A stretch of DNA of 31,088 nucleotides from JBDRKE01 sp043814315 (GCA_043814315.1 JBDRKE010000015.1:1-31088); one strand, 5' to 3'. Shown: positions 7,517 to 14,075, counted from the first letter of the stretch. Notes: generated by a model from the sequence alone, not told the origin. A program made the numbers and translations.

Positions 7517-7547
7517 AAACCCTAAAGAGCGCCTTTAGGGTTTTTTT
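7517..7547 (+). terminator. Riboswitch expression-platform terminator
   Basis: AAACCCTAAA (7517-7526), a seven-base loop, then TTTAGGG (7534-7540) and seven T's. It stands directly behind the GEMM aptamer, between aptamer and peptide gene, as expected for ligand-controlled read-through. Confidence 0.85.
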
Positions 7548-7636
7548 GTTGCCGCAGAAGGAGGCACACCAAACAATCATTTATGTTTGGGTGTTGCCGC
7601 AGAAGGCGGCACACCAACCAATCCTTTATGGTTGGG
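7548..7636 (+). repeat. Tandem 44-base structured repeat with covariation
   Basis: Two 44-base copies (7548-7591 and 7593-7636) differ at four positions. Each contains CCAAxCA and TGxTTGG arms: CCAAACA/TGTTTGG in copy 1 and CCAACCA/TGGTTGG in copy 2, so two of the four changes are compensatory. A second stem, TGCCGC-agaa-GGCGGCA, is complete in copy 2. This favours selection on RNA structure between the riboswitch terminator and the peptide gene. Confidence 0.75.
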
Positions 7637-7659
7637 AGTAGCGAAGGGGGGAGGTTCCC

Positions 7660-7770
7660 ATGAAGAAATATTATCGCAAGCATATAAAAAAAGCGAAAAG
7701 GCACCACAAAAAACGCCTCAATTTCCTGGAAATATTCAGGATGTTTGACGGGATGCCGGTCATTATTTAA
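7660..7770 (+). CDS. 36-residue basic peptide under GEMM control
   Basis: A short open frame starts at ATG 7660 with a strong purine-rich ribosome site (GGGGGGAGG at 7646-7654) and ends at TAA 7768-7770. The peptide is strongly basic in its first half (KKYYRKHIKKAKRHHKKRL) and hydrophobic in its second (NFLEIFRMFDGMPVII). There is no signal peptide. I do not recognise a family. Support comes from the ribosome site, the position directly behind a cyclic-di-GMP riboswitch with terminator and structured repeat, and the absence of any other gene the riboswitch could control before 8029. It could alternatively be a leader peptide for the downstream PilZ gene. Confidence 0.6.
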   Translation: MKKYYRKHIKKAKRHHKKRLNFLEIFRMFDGMPVII

Positions 7771-7874
7771 AAGAAGCGCTTGTTTCAGTTTAGAAACTTT
7801 TCCTAAGCCGTTTGCTTATCCTTCGCAACATTCCTTATTTAAAGAAAACCACTCCTGCCTGGGGTAGAAACCTC

Positions 7875-8015
7875 TTGTTTACTTATAACATATTGGTATA
7901 ATATAACTTACTTTTAGGTAAATCAAACCACGGGCCTTATCGTGAAGTTTGGCATAATTTATGCTTAATTTCTTATGGCAGATTGCAAACCGGTGGTTTT
8001 CAGCACCTGTTGAAA
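7875..8015 (+). promoter_or_regulatory. Promoter and structured leader of the PilZ gene
   Basis: TTGTTT (7875-7880), 16 bases, then TATAAT (7897-7902) form a good promoter. The roughly 110-base leader holds competing pairings. AAACCAC (7925-7931) matches GTGGTTT (7993-7999); GGTG (7992-7995 region) can pair with CACC just downstream; and TTTTCA (7997-8002) can pair with TGAAAA (8011-8016) directly before the AAGGAG ribosome site. It does not match the GEMM consensus. The earlier part of the gap, 7771-7874, shows nothing I can name. Confidence 0.4.
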
Positions 8016-8028
8016 AAGGAGTATTTTG

Positions 8029-8391
8029 ATGATAGAAGCTTACCAGGGGATTGAAAAAAGAAGCCACAGAAGACTAAGGATGAATTGTACGGTTATCTAT
8101 AGGCTCAACGAGCCGGCCTCTACCCGTTTCATGGTGCGCGGTGAGGATATCGAGGCCAAGATGTTGGATATAAGCCAGGCCGGCATGGCTATGGTGACCC
8201 ATTATGATATTCCCGTGCAGACAGAGCTTTCCCTGCGGTTCACTTTATTAAAGGTCGATAAAGAGGTGGTTAATTTCTCCGGACCCGTAGAGGTTACGGG
8301 TGAGGTCAAGTCAAATACCCCCGAAAAAAATAACGAACATCGTCTAGGTATATATTTTACCAAGGTTAAAAAATTAGAAGTCCCGCATTAA
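8029..8391 (+). CDS. PilZ-domain cyclic-di-GMP-binding protein
   Basis: The 120-residue protein is essentially one PilZ domain. The two ligand motifs are both present: R11-x3-R15 (RSHRR) and D47-x-S49-x2-G52 (DISQAG), followed by the barrel strands ELSLRFTLL and a final HRLGIYF strand. PilZ proteins bind cyclic di-GMP and act as effectors on motility, polysaccharide or secretion machinery. I choose ATG 8029 because AAGGAG lies eight bases upstream; an in-frame TTG at 8026 is poorer. No output domain is fused, so its partner is unknown. It has its own promoter and leader. A cyclic-di-GMP riboswitch lies 500 bases upstream and a second PilZ gene 2.5 kb downstream. Confidence 0.85.
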   Translation: MIEAYQGIEKRSHRRLRMNCTVIYRLNEPASTRFMVRGEDIEAKMLDISQAGMAMVTHYDIPVQTELSLRFTLLKVDKEVVNFSGPVEVTGEVKSNTPEKNNEHRLGIYFTKVKKLEVPH

Positions 8392-8463
8392 CAATTTCCT
8401 GTCGTTAGCCCCCCGCTTTTTTCTGAAAAAAAACCTGTTAGATTTTGCCACTTCCTGCGTCTA

Positions 8464-8522
8464 TTAAGTGAGGCCATAAGTTACGGAGCCGGAGGCGACG
8501 TAACTTATATGGCCGAACTTAA
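8464..8522. repeat. Large imperfect palindrome beside the GIY-YIG unit
   Basis: GGCCATAAGTTACG (8472-8485) faces CGTAACTTATATGGCC (8499-8514), extended outward by TTAAGT and ACTTAA. The preceding GCGTCTATTAAGT (8457-8469) is shared with the hairpin at 4230-4283. A further arm-like piece, GTTAGCCCCCCGCTTTTTT, lies at 8404-8422. These look like parts of the same repeat family as the GIY-YIG inverted repeats. Confidence 0.65.
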
Positions 8523-8831
8523 CCCCCCACCACTTTTATTGTTAAACATATTATGTGCGAACATTATGTCTATGTTTTGCAAAGTAAAAAAGATAAGAGT
8601 ATTTATATTGGCTATACCAGTGATTTAAAAAGAAGGGTTGAAGAGCATAATAAGGGTTTGTGTACCTCAACCAAAGATAGAATACCTTTTGGACTAGCCG
8701 CTTATGAGGCTTATTTTTCAGAATCTGATGCGAGAACAAGAGAAAGGCGTCTTAAGCAATTTAAGAATGCTTATAAAGAATTAATGAAGAGAATAAATAA
8801 TTGCTTAGCAAAATAAAAAGTGGTGGGGGGT
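8521..8831 (+). mobile_element. GIY-YIG unit flanked by 20-base inverted repeats
   Basis: AACCCCCCACCACTTTTATT (8521-8540) is matched in inverted orientation by 8812-8831 (AATAAAAAGTGGTGGGGGGT with one extra A). The repeats box the nuclease gene tightly: the left one ends 12 bases before its ATG and the right one contains its stop codon. This is the structure of a small mobile unit of 311 bases, though no target-site duplication is obvious. Confidence 0.6.
8553..8816 (+). CDS. Single-domain GIY-YIG endonuclease
   Basis: The 87-residue protein is a minimal GIY-YIG nuclease domain of the UPF0213/YhbQ type. It has YVY at 5-7, YIG at 18-20, TSDLKRRVEEHNKG with the catalytic-type arginine at about 27-28, and the later ARTRERRLKQFKNAYKELM helix. 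Such proteins cut DNA, and related domains occur in repair enzymes and homing endonucleases; the cellular role of the single-domain form is unclear. It starts at ATG 8553, and no strong ribosome site is visible. The inverted repeats around it suggest that it belongs to a mobile unit rather than to the neighbouring PilZ or Asp-box genes. Confidence 0.85.
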   Translation: MCEHYVYVLQSKKDKSIYIGYTSDLKRRVEEHNKGLCTSTKDRIPFGLAAYEAYFSESDARTRERRLKQFKNAYKELMKRINNCLAK

Positions 8832-8860
8832 CAATTCGTACAATAACTTATGTTGGAGGG

Positions 8861-8893
8861 CAATTTGCTGACCCGTGAAATACGGGCAAATTG
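8861..8893 (+). promoter_or_regulatory. Hairpin touching the ribosome site of the Asp-box gene
   Basis: CAATTTG (8861-8867) pairs with CAAATTG (8887-8893), and CCCGT with ACGGG inside, with a GAAAT loop. The outer arm ends at the first base of the GAGGAGG ribosome site (8893-8899), so folding could affect translation of the gene at 8907. Confidence 0.45.
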
Positions 8894-8906
8894 AGGAGGT
8901 GGCAAA

Positions 8907-10454
8907 ATGAAAAGGTGGATAGCGGTTCTGCTTATGGCAGTTTTCTCTATGGTTTCGCTGTGGGTGTTGTCTTTTGCCGAAGAGGTGGCCTGGGAGGAGA
9001 TAGGCAGGGGGATTTTGGATGCAAAGGCCGTGTTGGTCAACGCGGATACGCCTCGTATCATCTATATTGGCTCAAGCGATGGAGTGTTTAAATCTGAGGA
9101 TGCCGGCTCAAGCTGGAACAGGATTTTTTCTGCTGGCGGGCGCAAAAAAGAGGTGAATTTCCTGTTTTTTGATCCAACGAGCCTTAATAAACTCTACGCT
9201 GCAACCAGCCAGGGGCTCTTTTACAGCGATGATGCCGCAGAGGACTGGAGACAGATTTTCACAGGCAAGCATTCATCCGAAAAGGAATGCACGGCTGTGG
9301 CGGTTTTATCTTCCGGGATCTTCCTGGGGACGAAAAAAGGCCTTTTTATGAGTAGGGACATGGGCCGCACCTGGCATAAGGCAAGGGGCCAAATGGGAGA
9401 TACGCCTATCCTGGCAATTTCCGGTTATAACTTGAGGCCGAATGATATTTTCGTAGCAGCTTTGGATGGCGCGTTTAAGACACAGGATGCCGGAACCAAT
9501 TGGGAGAAAATCTTTACGGTCCACCCGGTAGAAAACGGCGATAATGGGCAAAATGGTGAAGAAGATGGTGACGAAGAAGAGCGTTTTTCAGAAATAAGGT
9601 ATATCTCTGTTGATCCGGACAATTCCAACGAGATATACTTGGCAACGGCGAATGGCATTTACCTGAGCAGGGATAAAGGGGGATCCTGGGAGGCGATGAC
9701 GGGCTATGGCTTGCTTCATCGCGAGGTTAAATTCATTTTGGCTGCATCTCATCCTTACGCCGTTACCAAATCTAAAGTGTTTGAATTCAAGGAGGAACGA
9801 TGGCAAGAATTATCATCGGGCCTTATAGCCGATGATATCAGGTTCCTTGCCCAGGATTCCCAGGGCCATCTCTACGCTGCCTGTGACAAGGGGGTGTTTA
9901 AATCGAGTTTAAAAGGGTGCGAAAATAATGATAGGATAGGGCGTTACGCTGAAAAAGAGCCTACGATCAGGCAAATTCAGCAAGCCGCCATTCATTATGC
10001 CGAGGTTGAGCCGGAGAAGATCAGGCTCTGGAGAAAGCAGGCAGCAAAGAAGGCCATACTGCCGCGCCTTACCGTGGGTTTGGACAGGAATACAACTGAC
10101 CTCTGGCATTGGGAGGGTGGTTCTACCACGAAGACCGAGGATGATATATTAAGACGCGGCCGCGATAGCTTGGAGTGGGATGTAACATTGAGCTGGGATT
10201 TAGGCGAGCTTATTTGGGCCAGCGACCAGACCTCCATTGACGTGCGCTCGCGCCTGATGGTCCAATTGAGAGACGATGTGTTAGACGAGGTAACGAAGTT
10301 ATATTTCGAAAGAATCCGCGTCAAAATGGAATTGGATAACTTGACAATAGAGGACAGAAAGAAACGTTTCGAAAAAGAACTGAGATTGCAGGAGTTGACT
10401 GCACAGCTGGATGGGGTTACCGGAGGTTATTTCTCCAGCAAGACCGGGTCTTGA
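8907..10454 (+). CDS. Exported Asp-box (BNR/sortilin-like) beta-propeller protein
   Basis: The 515-residue protein starts with a signal peptide (residues 1-24, MKRWIAVLLMAVFSMVSLWV then SFA). Five Asp-box repeats follow: SEDAGSSW (63-70), SDDAAEDW (107-114), SRDMGRTW (149-156), TQDAGTNW (192-199) and SRDKGGSW (254-261), the pattern of sialidase-like, Ycf48-like or sortilin-like propellers. An acidic linker is at about 210-226. The last 160 residues are different: a strand-rich region (LEWDVTLSWDLGELIW) and a charged helical tail (KKRFEKELRLQELTAQL). It probably acts in the periplasm or on the surface; a binding or scaffold role is inference. A strong ribosome site precedes ATG 8907. The last residues and the stop are encoded by a REP-like palindrome, so the natural C-terminus may have been altered. 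Confidence 0.75.
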   Translation: MKRWIAVLLMAVFSMVSLWVLSFAEEVAWEEIGRGILDAKAVLVNADTPRIIYIGSSDGVFKSEDAGSSWNRIFSAGGRKKEVNFLFFDPTSLNKLYAATSQGLFYSDDAAEDWRQIFTGKHSSEKECTAVAVLSSGIFLGTKKGLFMSRDMGRTWHKARGQMGDTPILAISGYNLRPNDIFVAALDGAFKTQDAGTNWEKIFTVHPVENGDNGQNGEEDGDEEERFSEIRYISVDPDNSNEIYLATANGIYLSRDKGGSWEAMTGYGLLHREVKFILAASHPYAVTKSKVFEFKEERWQELSSGLIADDIRFLAQDSQGHLYAACDKGVFKSSLKGCENNDRIGRYAEKEPTIRQIQQAAIHYAEVEPEKIRLWRKQAAKKAILPRLTVGLDRNTTDLWHWEGGSTTKTEDDILRRGRDSLEWDVTLSWDLGELIWASDQTSIDVRSRLMVQLRDDVLDEVTKLYFERIRVKMELDNLTIEDRKKRFEKELRLQELTAQLDGVTGGYFSSKTGS

Positions 10455-10869
10455 AATACTACAAAAGACTCTATTTCAAATTTTATGCATAGATTGAACA
10501 TTAGCCATTCTATGTACTTTAACAAGAAATACAAGAGAGTGGGCCATTTGTTTCAGGGCAGATTTCAGGTAAGGATAATAATGCGAGATGAATATCTGCT
10601 GCATCTATCTCGATACATACATTTGAATCCAATGAAAATTATCGTTGCCCATTGCAAATTAGAGGAATATCCTTGGTCTAGTTACGCAGAATATATTAGA
10701 AATTGTCAGCAGGGTTTATGTAAGAAAGATATCGTATTATCACAATTTGCGGAAAAACAGCCTTCTGAGGCCTATCGAAAATTTATGGCTTTAGCTTATG
10801 TTTCGAAGGAAATTAGAAATTTGACAATTGAACTCTAAGGCTCCCAAGAAGATACAAGACCCGGTCTTG
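10439..10869 (+). mobile_element. REP-bounded unit carrying a RAYT remnant
   Basis: CAAGACCGGGTCTTG (10439-10453) and CAAGACCCGGTCTTG (10855-10869) are exact reverse complements of each other and enclose a truncated REP-associated tyrosine transposase. Other copies of the palindrome are scattered in the window. Inverted REP copies around the transposase gene is the known arrangement of RAYT/REP systems. Confidence 0.7.
10455..10838 (+). pseudogene. REP-associated tyrosine transposase (Y1_Tnp/RAYT), 5'-truncated
   Basis: The frame reads SISNFMHRLNISHSMYFNKK, then GHLFQGRF, LLHLSRYIHLNP and EEYPWSSYAEY, the characteristic second half of IS200-like REP-associated transposases. In that family the N-terminal hundred residues carry the His-hydrophobic-His (HUH) metal motif. 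They are missing: family-like sequence is open back to the palindrome at 10439-10453, where the upstream gene ends. A first ATG is available at 10485, so a 117-residue product could be made, but it would lack the HUH motif and should be inactive. It is more AT-rich than its neighbours, consistent with transfer. RAYTs normally process REP palindromes, and matching palindromes flank this remnant. Confidence 0.8.
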
Positions 10870-10888
10870 AGATTGTTTAAAAAAAATA

Positions 10889-10917
10889 TTTACAGAAAAG
10901 CGGTTAAGGTATAATAT
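10889..10917 (+). promoter_or_regulatory. Candidate promoter for the second PilZ gene
   Basis: TTTACA (10889-10894), then 17 bases to TAATAT (10912-10917); an overlapping TATAAT at 10910-10915 would have a 15-base spacer. Transcription would start very near ATG 10927, giving a short or absent leader. Confidence 0.45.
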
Positions 10918-10926
10918 AATAGCAGG

Positions 10927-11322
10927 ATGAGGATACTTAATTTCATAAAACCCTTGCGCGAGAGAAGAATATGGGAGCGTCGTAAATACCCACGCGTAGC
11001 CGATTGCTTAAATATAGATTACAAGCTTGCCAATGATATTCCGCATTCCTACTGTGTTACCCGGGATATCTCCGAGGGGGGCGTACGCCTGAATTTGTAC
11101 CAGAGAATGAAAATCGGAACGGTCTTAAAATTAGGGATTGACCTGAAAGATTTTACGGAGCCCGCGTGGGTTATCGGGAAAGTGGTTTGGGCAAAAGAGA
11201 CGCCCGGCAGGGAATATCCCTATGAGGCAGGCATAGAATTCAGTTTTCTCGCTAATTCATTTCGCTCTAGGATTCAAAATCATATCGTGGGCAGGATGAA
11301 CGACAGCCATAAAAAGAATTAG
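10927..11322 (+). CDS. PilZ-domain protein
   Basis: The 131-residue protein has both PilZ ligand motifs: R19-x3-R23 within ERRKYPR, and D47-x-S49-x2-G52 within DISEGG. Strands VLKLGIDL and AWVIGKVVW follow, and a C-terminal YEAGIEFSF strand is typical of the barrel. It should bind cyclic di-GMP in the cytoplasm; the effector target is unknown. The start at ATG 10927 has only a weak AGG before it, so the message may be nearly leaderless. It lies directly after the RAYT remnant and before a zinc-ribbon and thioredoxin pair, with 26 bases to the next gene, so co-transcription is possible. It is the second PilZ gene near the cyclic-di-GMP riboswitch. Confidence 0.83.
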   Translation: MRILNFIKPLRERRIWERRKYPRVADCLNIDYKLANDIPHSYCVTRDISEGGVRLNLYQRMKIGTVLKLGIDLKDFTEPAWVIGKVVWAKETPGREYPYEAGIEFSFLANSFRSRIQNHIVGRMNDSHKKN

Positions 11323-11348
11323 GTTTTTGAATATTAAGGGGGCAAAAG

Positions 11349-11486
11349 ATGGCTGGTTGGAACCCGCCGGTTGAATGCCCGCAGTGCGCAAGTAGCGATA
11401 CCCGTTTTGTAGAGCCCCACTATGAGATGTCCGCCTACGAATGCAACAGCTGCGGTTGCCGTTTTGAGATAGAGGAGGATGGATAG
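11349..11486 (+). CDS. Small zinc-ribbon protein
   Basis: This 45-residue protein has two CxxC knuckles, CPQC near residue 10 and CNSC near residue 35, followed by GCRFEIEEDG, the usual pattern of a small zinc ribbon. It contains no other domain. An AAGGGGG ribosome site precedes ATG 11349, and its stop codon abuts the trxA ATG with no gap, while its 3' end carries the trxA ribosome site (GAGGAGGAT). It is therefore translationally linked to thioredoxin. Zinc ribbons of this kind bind nucleic acid or proteins; the specific role is unknown. Confidence 0.75.
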   Translation: MAGWNPPVECPQCASSDTRFVEPHYEMSAYECNSCGCRFEIEEDG

Positions 11487-11807
11487 ATGAGCCTAGCGCA
11501 CTTTACGGACAGCAATTTCAGAAAAGAGGTTTTGGAATCGCATCTTCCGGTTGTGGTTGATTTCTGGGCGAACTGGTGCGGGCCGTGCAAAATGATTGCG
11601 CCGGCCGTGGAAGAGTTAGCCAGGGAATATAAGGATAAAGCCAGGATCGGAAAAATCGACGTGGATACCAACCCCAAAACCGCCACCACCTACGGGATCA
11701 TGTCCATTCCTACCCTGATGTTCTTTAAGGGCGGTAAAGTCATGGAACAGGTTGCGGGCGTTCTGAATAAAGCGGAACTGAAAAAGAAGATCGAAGAGAA
11801 TCTGTAA
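11487..11807 (+). CDS. trxA: Thioredoxin
   Basis: The 106-residue protein is a canonical thioredoxin with the WCGPC active site (Cys31 and Cys34), the DFWANWCGPCK context, and the cis-proline segment MSIPTLMFFKGG. It reduces protein disulfides in the cytoplasm and is itself reduced by thioredoxin reductase; a trxB gene lies in this window at 17239. The length is normal. The start at ATG 11487 directly follows the stop of the zinc-ribbon gene. The following 100 bases hold a short direct repeat and no clear terminator. Confidence 0.95.
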   Translation: MSLAHFTDSNFRKEVLESHLPVVVDFWANWCGPCKMIAPAVEELAREYKDKARIGKIDVDTNPKTATTYGIMSIPTLMFFKGGKVMEQVAGVLNKAELKKKIEENL

Positions 11808-11838
11808 GATTTAAAAAGATTAGTTAATCGAAGATTCG

Positions 11839-11877
11839 AATCTGCGTAAATCTGCGTTTGATCCGCGCAAATCTGCG
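11839..11877. repeat. Direct repeat of AATCTGCG-type octamers
   Basis: AATCTGCG at 11839, 11849 and 11870, and a variant GATCCGCG at 11860, are spaced 10-11 bases apart in the gap between trxA and the P-loop gene. A TATAAT-like sequence (about 11879-11884) follows at once and could be a -10 for the next gene. Confidence 0.6.
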
Positions 11878-11907
11878 TTATAATATGAACATTTTTCAGA
11901 TTAAATA

Positions 11908-12996
11908 ATGAAGAAAGTTTTTATCGCCGCCACTAAGCAGAACGACGGCAAGACCACTGTTTCTTTAGGGTTGGTTTGCAATTTTCAGCGTAGATTCAAA
12001 AGGGTGGGTTTTATTAAACCCATCGGCCAGCGTTACCTTGAGGAAGAGGGGCTGAAGATCGATGAGGATTCCATACTCATTGAGGAGGTTTGCGGGATAA
12101 AATCCGGGCTCAAAGACATGAGCCCGATTGCCGTAGAAAAAGGATTTACTGAGAAATACATCATGAAGCCGAATAAGGATTCTCTCAGCCGGCAGATCAA
12201 GGAGTCTTTCCGCAGAGTCTCTAAGGGGCAGGATTTGGTTGTTATCGAAGGCACAGGCCATGCGGGCGTGGGGTCCTGTTTTGACCATTCCAATGCCTCA
12301 GTCGCCAGGCTCCTCGGCGCTAAAGTCATCATTATCTCATCCGGGGGCATAGGTAGGCCCATTGATGAAATTGTTTTGAATAAATCGCTTTTTGAAAAAG
12401 AGGGCGTGAAGGTGCTGGGCGTAATCATCAATAAGGTCTTACCGTCTAAGTTTGACAAGATTAATCGCCTCGTCAGGAAGGGCTTAAAAAGAAAAGGGGT
12501 AAATGTTTTAGGAGTGGTCCCTTACGATGAGATGCTGTCCTTGCCGACCTTTGGGCAGATCTTTGAAGAGACAAAATATGAGCCTCTGTGCGGTAAAGAT
12601 TTCTTAGAAACGTATATCTCCCGGGTGATTGTAGGCGCCATGCGGCCGCGCGAAGCCTTAAGATACATAGTTGACGATAGCCTGCTCATCACTCCCGGAG
12701 ACAGAAAAGATATGATCATGGCGGCTTTATTGAGCCGCAAGGAGAAAGATAAAGAAAAGCCGAAAATTTCCGGCCTGATTCTTTCAGGAGGGCTCGTTCC
12801 GGGCCCCAATATTTTAGATTTATTGAGCAGGGCCAAGATTCCTGTTTTATTAGCCCAAGGAGACACCTATACGGTAGCCTCTGCCATCCATGATTTAACG
12901 GTTAAGATCAGGCCGAGGGATACGGTTAAGGTCAAAGAGGTTATCAGAATGATCCGGCGCAACGTAGACCTGGACGCAGTATTTAAGGGGATATAA
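11908..12996 (+). CDS. P-loop/DRTGG protein, stand-alone Pta N-terminal-like
   Basis: The 362-residue protein has an N-terminal dethiobiotin-synthetase-like P-loop domain (ATKQNDGKTTVSLGL at 8-22, then VVIEGTGHAGVGSCFDHSN) and, from about residue 215, a DRTGG domain (VGAMRPREALRYI, ISGLILSGG, IPVLLAQGDTYTVASAI). In long phosphotransacetylases these two parts are fused in front of the catalytic domain and serve regulation. Here the protein ends one base before the start of a catalytic-only pta, so the enzyme appears to be split into two genes. A regulatory role towards Pta is inferred from this layout. The start at ATG 11908 is supported by the motif position. Confidence 0.85.
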   Translation: MKKVFIAATKQNDGKTTVSLGLVCNFQRRFKRVGFIKPIGQRYLEEEGLKIDEDSILIEEVCGIKSGLKDMSPIAVEKGFTEKYIMKPNKDSLSRQIKESFRRVSKGQDLVVIEGTGHAGVGSCFDHSNASVARLLGAKVIIISSGGIGRPIDEIVLNKSLFEKEGVKVLGVIINKVLPSKFDKINRLVRKGLKRKGVNVLGVVPYDEMLSLPTFGQIFEETKYEPLCGKDFLETYISRVIVGAMRPREALRYIVDDSLLITPGDRKDMIMAALLSRKEKDKEKPKISGLILSGGLVPGPNILDLLSRAKIPVLLAQGDTYTVASAIHDLTVKIRPRDTVKVKEVIRMIRRNVDLDAVFKGI

Positions 12997-12997
12997 T

Positions 12998-13927
12998 ATG
13001 GATACCATTCAAAAGATTCGTGACAGGGCGCGGCTCGTCTTAAAGACCGTTGTCCTGCCGGAATATTATGATAGCCGCGTGGCCGAAGCGGCAAGGATCA
13101 TCGAAAAAGAGGGCCTGGCCAAGCCCCTCGTTATGACTCCCGAGAAAGTTGACCCTCAGGCAAAAGAAAGATACATCGAAGAGTATTACGAAATGCATAA
13201 GGCCAGGGAAAGCGACATCGGTGCCGTAAGGAAGTTATTTGATGATACGCTTTATTATTCGGCGATGTTAACGCGCGAGGGCAAGGTGGATGGTATTGTA
13301 GCAGGCGCCTCGCACACCACGCCGGATATGGCCAGGGCCTGTATCAGGTGCCTGGGCGTGGCCCCGCGCATCACCATCGTCTCCAGCTGTTTCATTATGG
13401 TCGTGCCCCATTCACCTTACGGAGAAAACGGCACTTTCATCTTTGCCGATTGCGGCATTATACCCGACCCTAATGCACGGCAACTGGCCTATATAGGATT
13501 GGCTGCTTCCGAGCTGGCCAATAAGGTGCTGGGCCTTGAGCCCCGCATGGCTTTCTTGAGCTACTCAACGAAAGGTTCAGCCAAAGGTAAAGCCATTGAA
13601 ACCATACGGGAAGGATTGAAATTACTGAAAGAGTTAGCGCCGAATCTTCTGTGCGACGGAGAGATGCAGGTGGACGCGGCCATTATCCCTGAAGTAGCAA
13701 AGATAAAATATCCGGATTCACTTGTCGGCGGCAGGGCCAATGTTCTCATATTTCCTGACTTAGAGGCCGGTAATATCGGATATAAGCTTGTCCAGCGCCT
13801 GGCCAATGCCAGGGCCCTGGGCCCGTTGCTGTTAGGCCTTAACAAGCCTGCCAGCGACCTTTCCCGCGGCTGCATCGTCGAGGATATCGTAGACAGCGTG
13901 GCGGTTACGGCTATCAGGGCGCAATAG
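12998..13927 (+). CDS. pta: Phosphate acetyltransferase, catalytic domain only
   Basis: The 309-residue protein is a PTA_PTB phosphotransacylase. Recognisable segments are VVLPEYYDSRVAEAARII, VDGIVAGASHTTPDMARA, FADCGIIPDPNARQLA, FLSYSTKGSAKG and DGEMQVDAAIIPEVA, then NVLIFPDLEAGNIGYKLVQR. It converts acetyl-CoA and phosphate to acetyl phosphate. The length is that of the catalytic domain alone; the P-loop/DRTGG part is the preceding gene, one base upstream. An acetate kinase gene follows after a 150-base repeat, completing the acetate/ATP pathway. A phosphobutyryl- or propanediol-type substrate cannot be excluded, but the ackA neighbour favours acetyl phosphate. Confidence 0.92.
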   Translation: MDTIQKIRDRARLVLKTVVLPEYYDSRVAEAARIIEKEGLAKPLVMTPEKVDPQAKERYIEEYYEMHKARESDIGAVRKLFDDTLYYSAMLTREGKVDGIVAGASHTTPDMARACIRCLGVAPRITIVSSCFIMVVPHSPYGENGTFIFADCGIIPDPNARQLAYIGLAASELANKVLGLEPRMAFLSYSTKGSAKGKAIETIREGLKLLKELAPNLLCDGEMQVDAAIIPEVAKIKYPDSLVGGRANVLIFPDLEAGNIGYKLVQRLANARALGPLLLGLNKPASDLSRGCIVEDIVDSVAVTAIRAQ

Positions 13928-14075
13928 TTATGAGATTCCAAGCACCAAGCACCAAATTCCAAATAAATTCCAAATCCCAATATTCAAATTCCAAACTAAG
14001 TCTTTGTTTCGATCATTGGAATTTTGGACATTGGAGCTTATTTGTGATTTGGAATTTGTGATTTGGAATTTAACG
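13928..14075. repeat. Long AT-rich inverted repeat between pta and ackA
   Basis: The left half is built of AAATTCCAAAT / ATTCCAAA units, and the right half of their complements (TTTGTGATTTGGAATTTGTG and similar). Together they could fold into a long imperfect hairpin around a loop near 14000-14020. The same style occurs at 17083-17205 and 22536-22690. The element runs up to the ackA start, leaving no good ribosome site there. Confidence 0.7.

Noticed and set aside
7548..7636. CRISPR array
   Set aside because: Only two units lie directly next to each other with no spacer, and no cas gene is present in the window.
7911..8015. Second GEMM riboswitch before the PilZ gene
   Set aside because: It has a GCAAACC but lacks the conserved GACGCAAA-type core and the closing element, so I list it only as a structured leader.
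11826..11845. tRNA-like TTCGAATC in the gap after trxA
   Set aside because: No acceptor, D or anticodon stems surround it; it belongs to the short direct repeat region.
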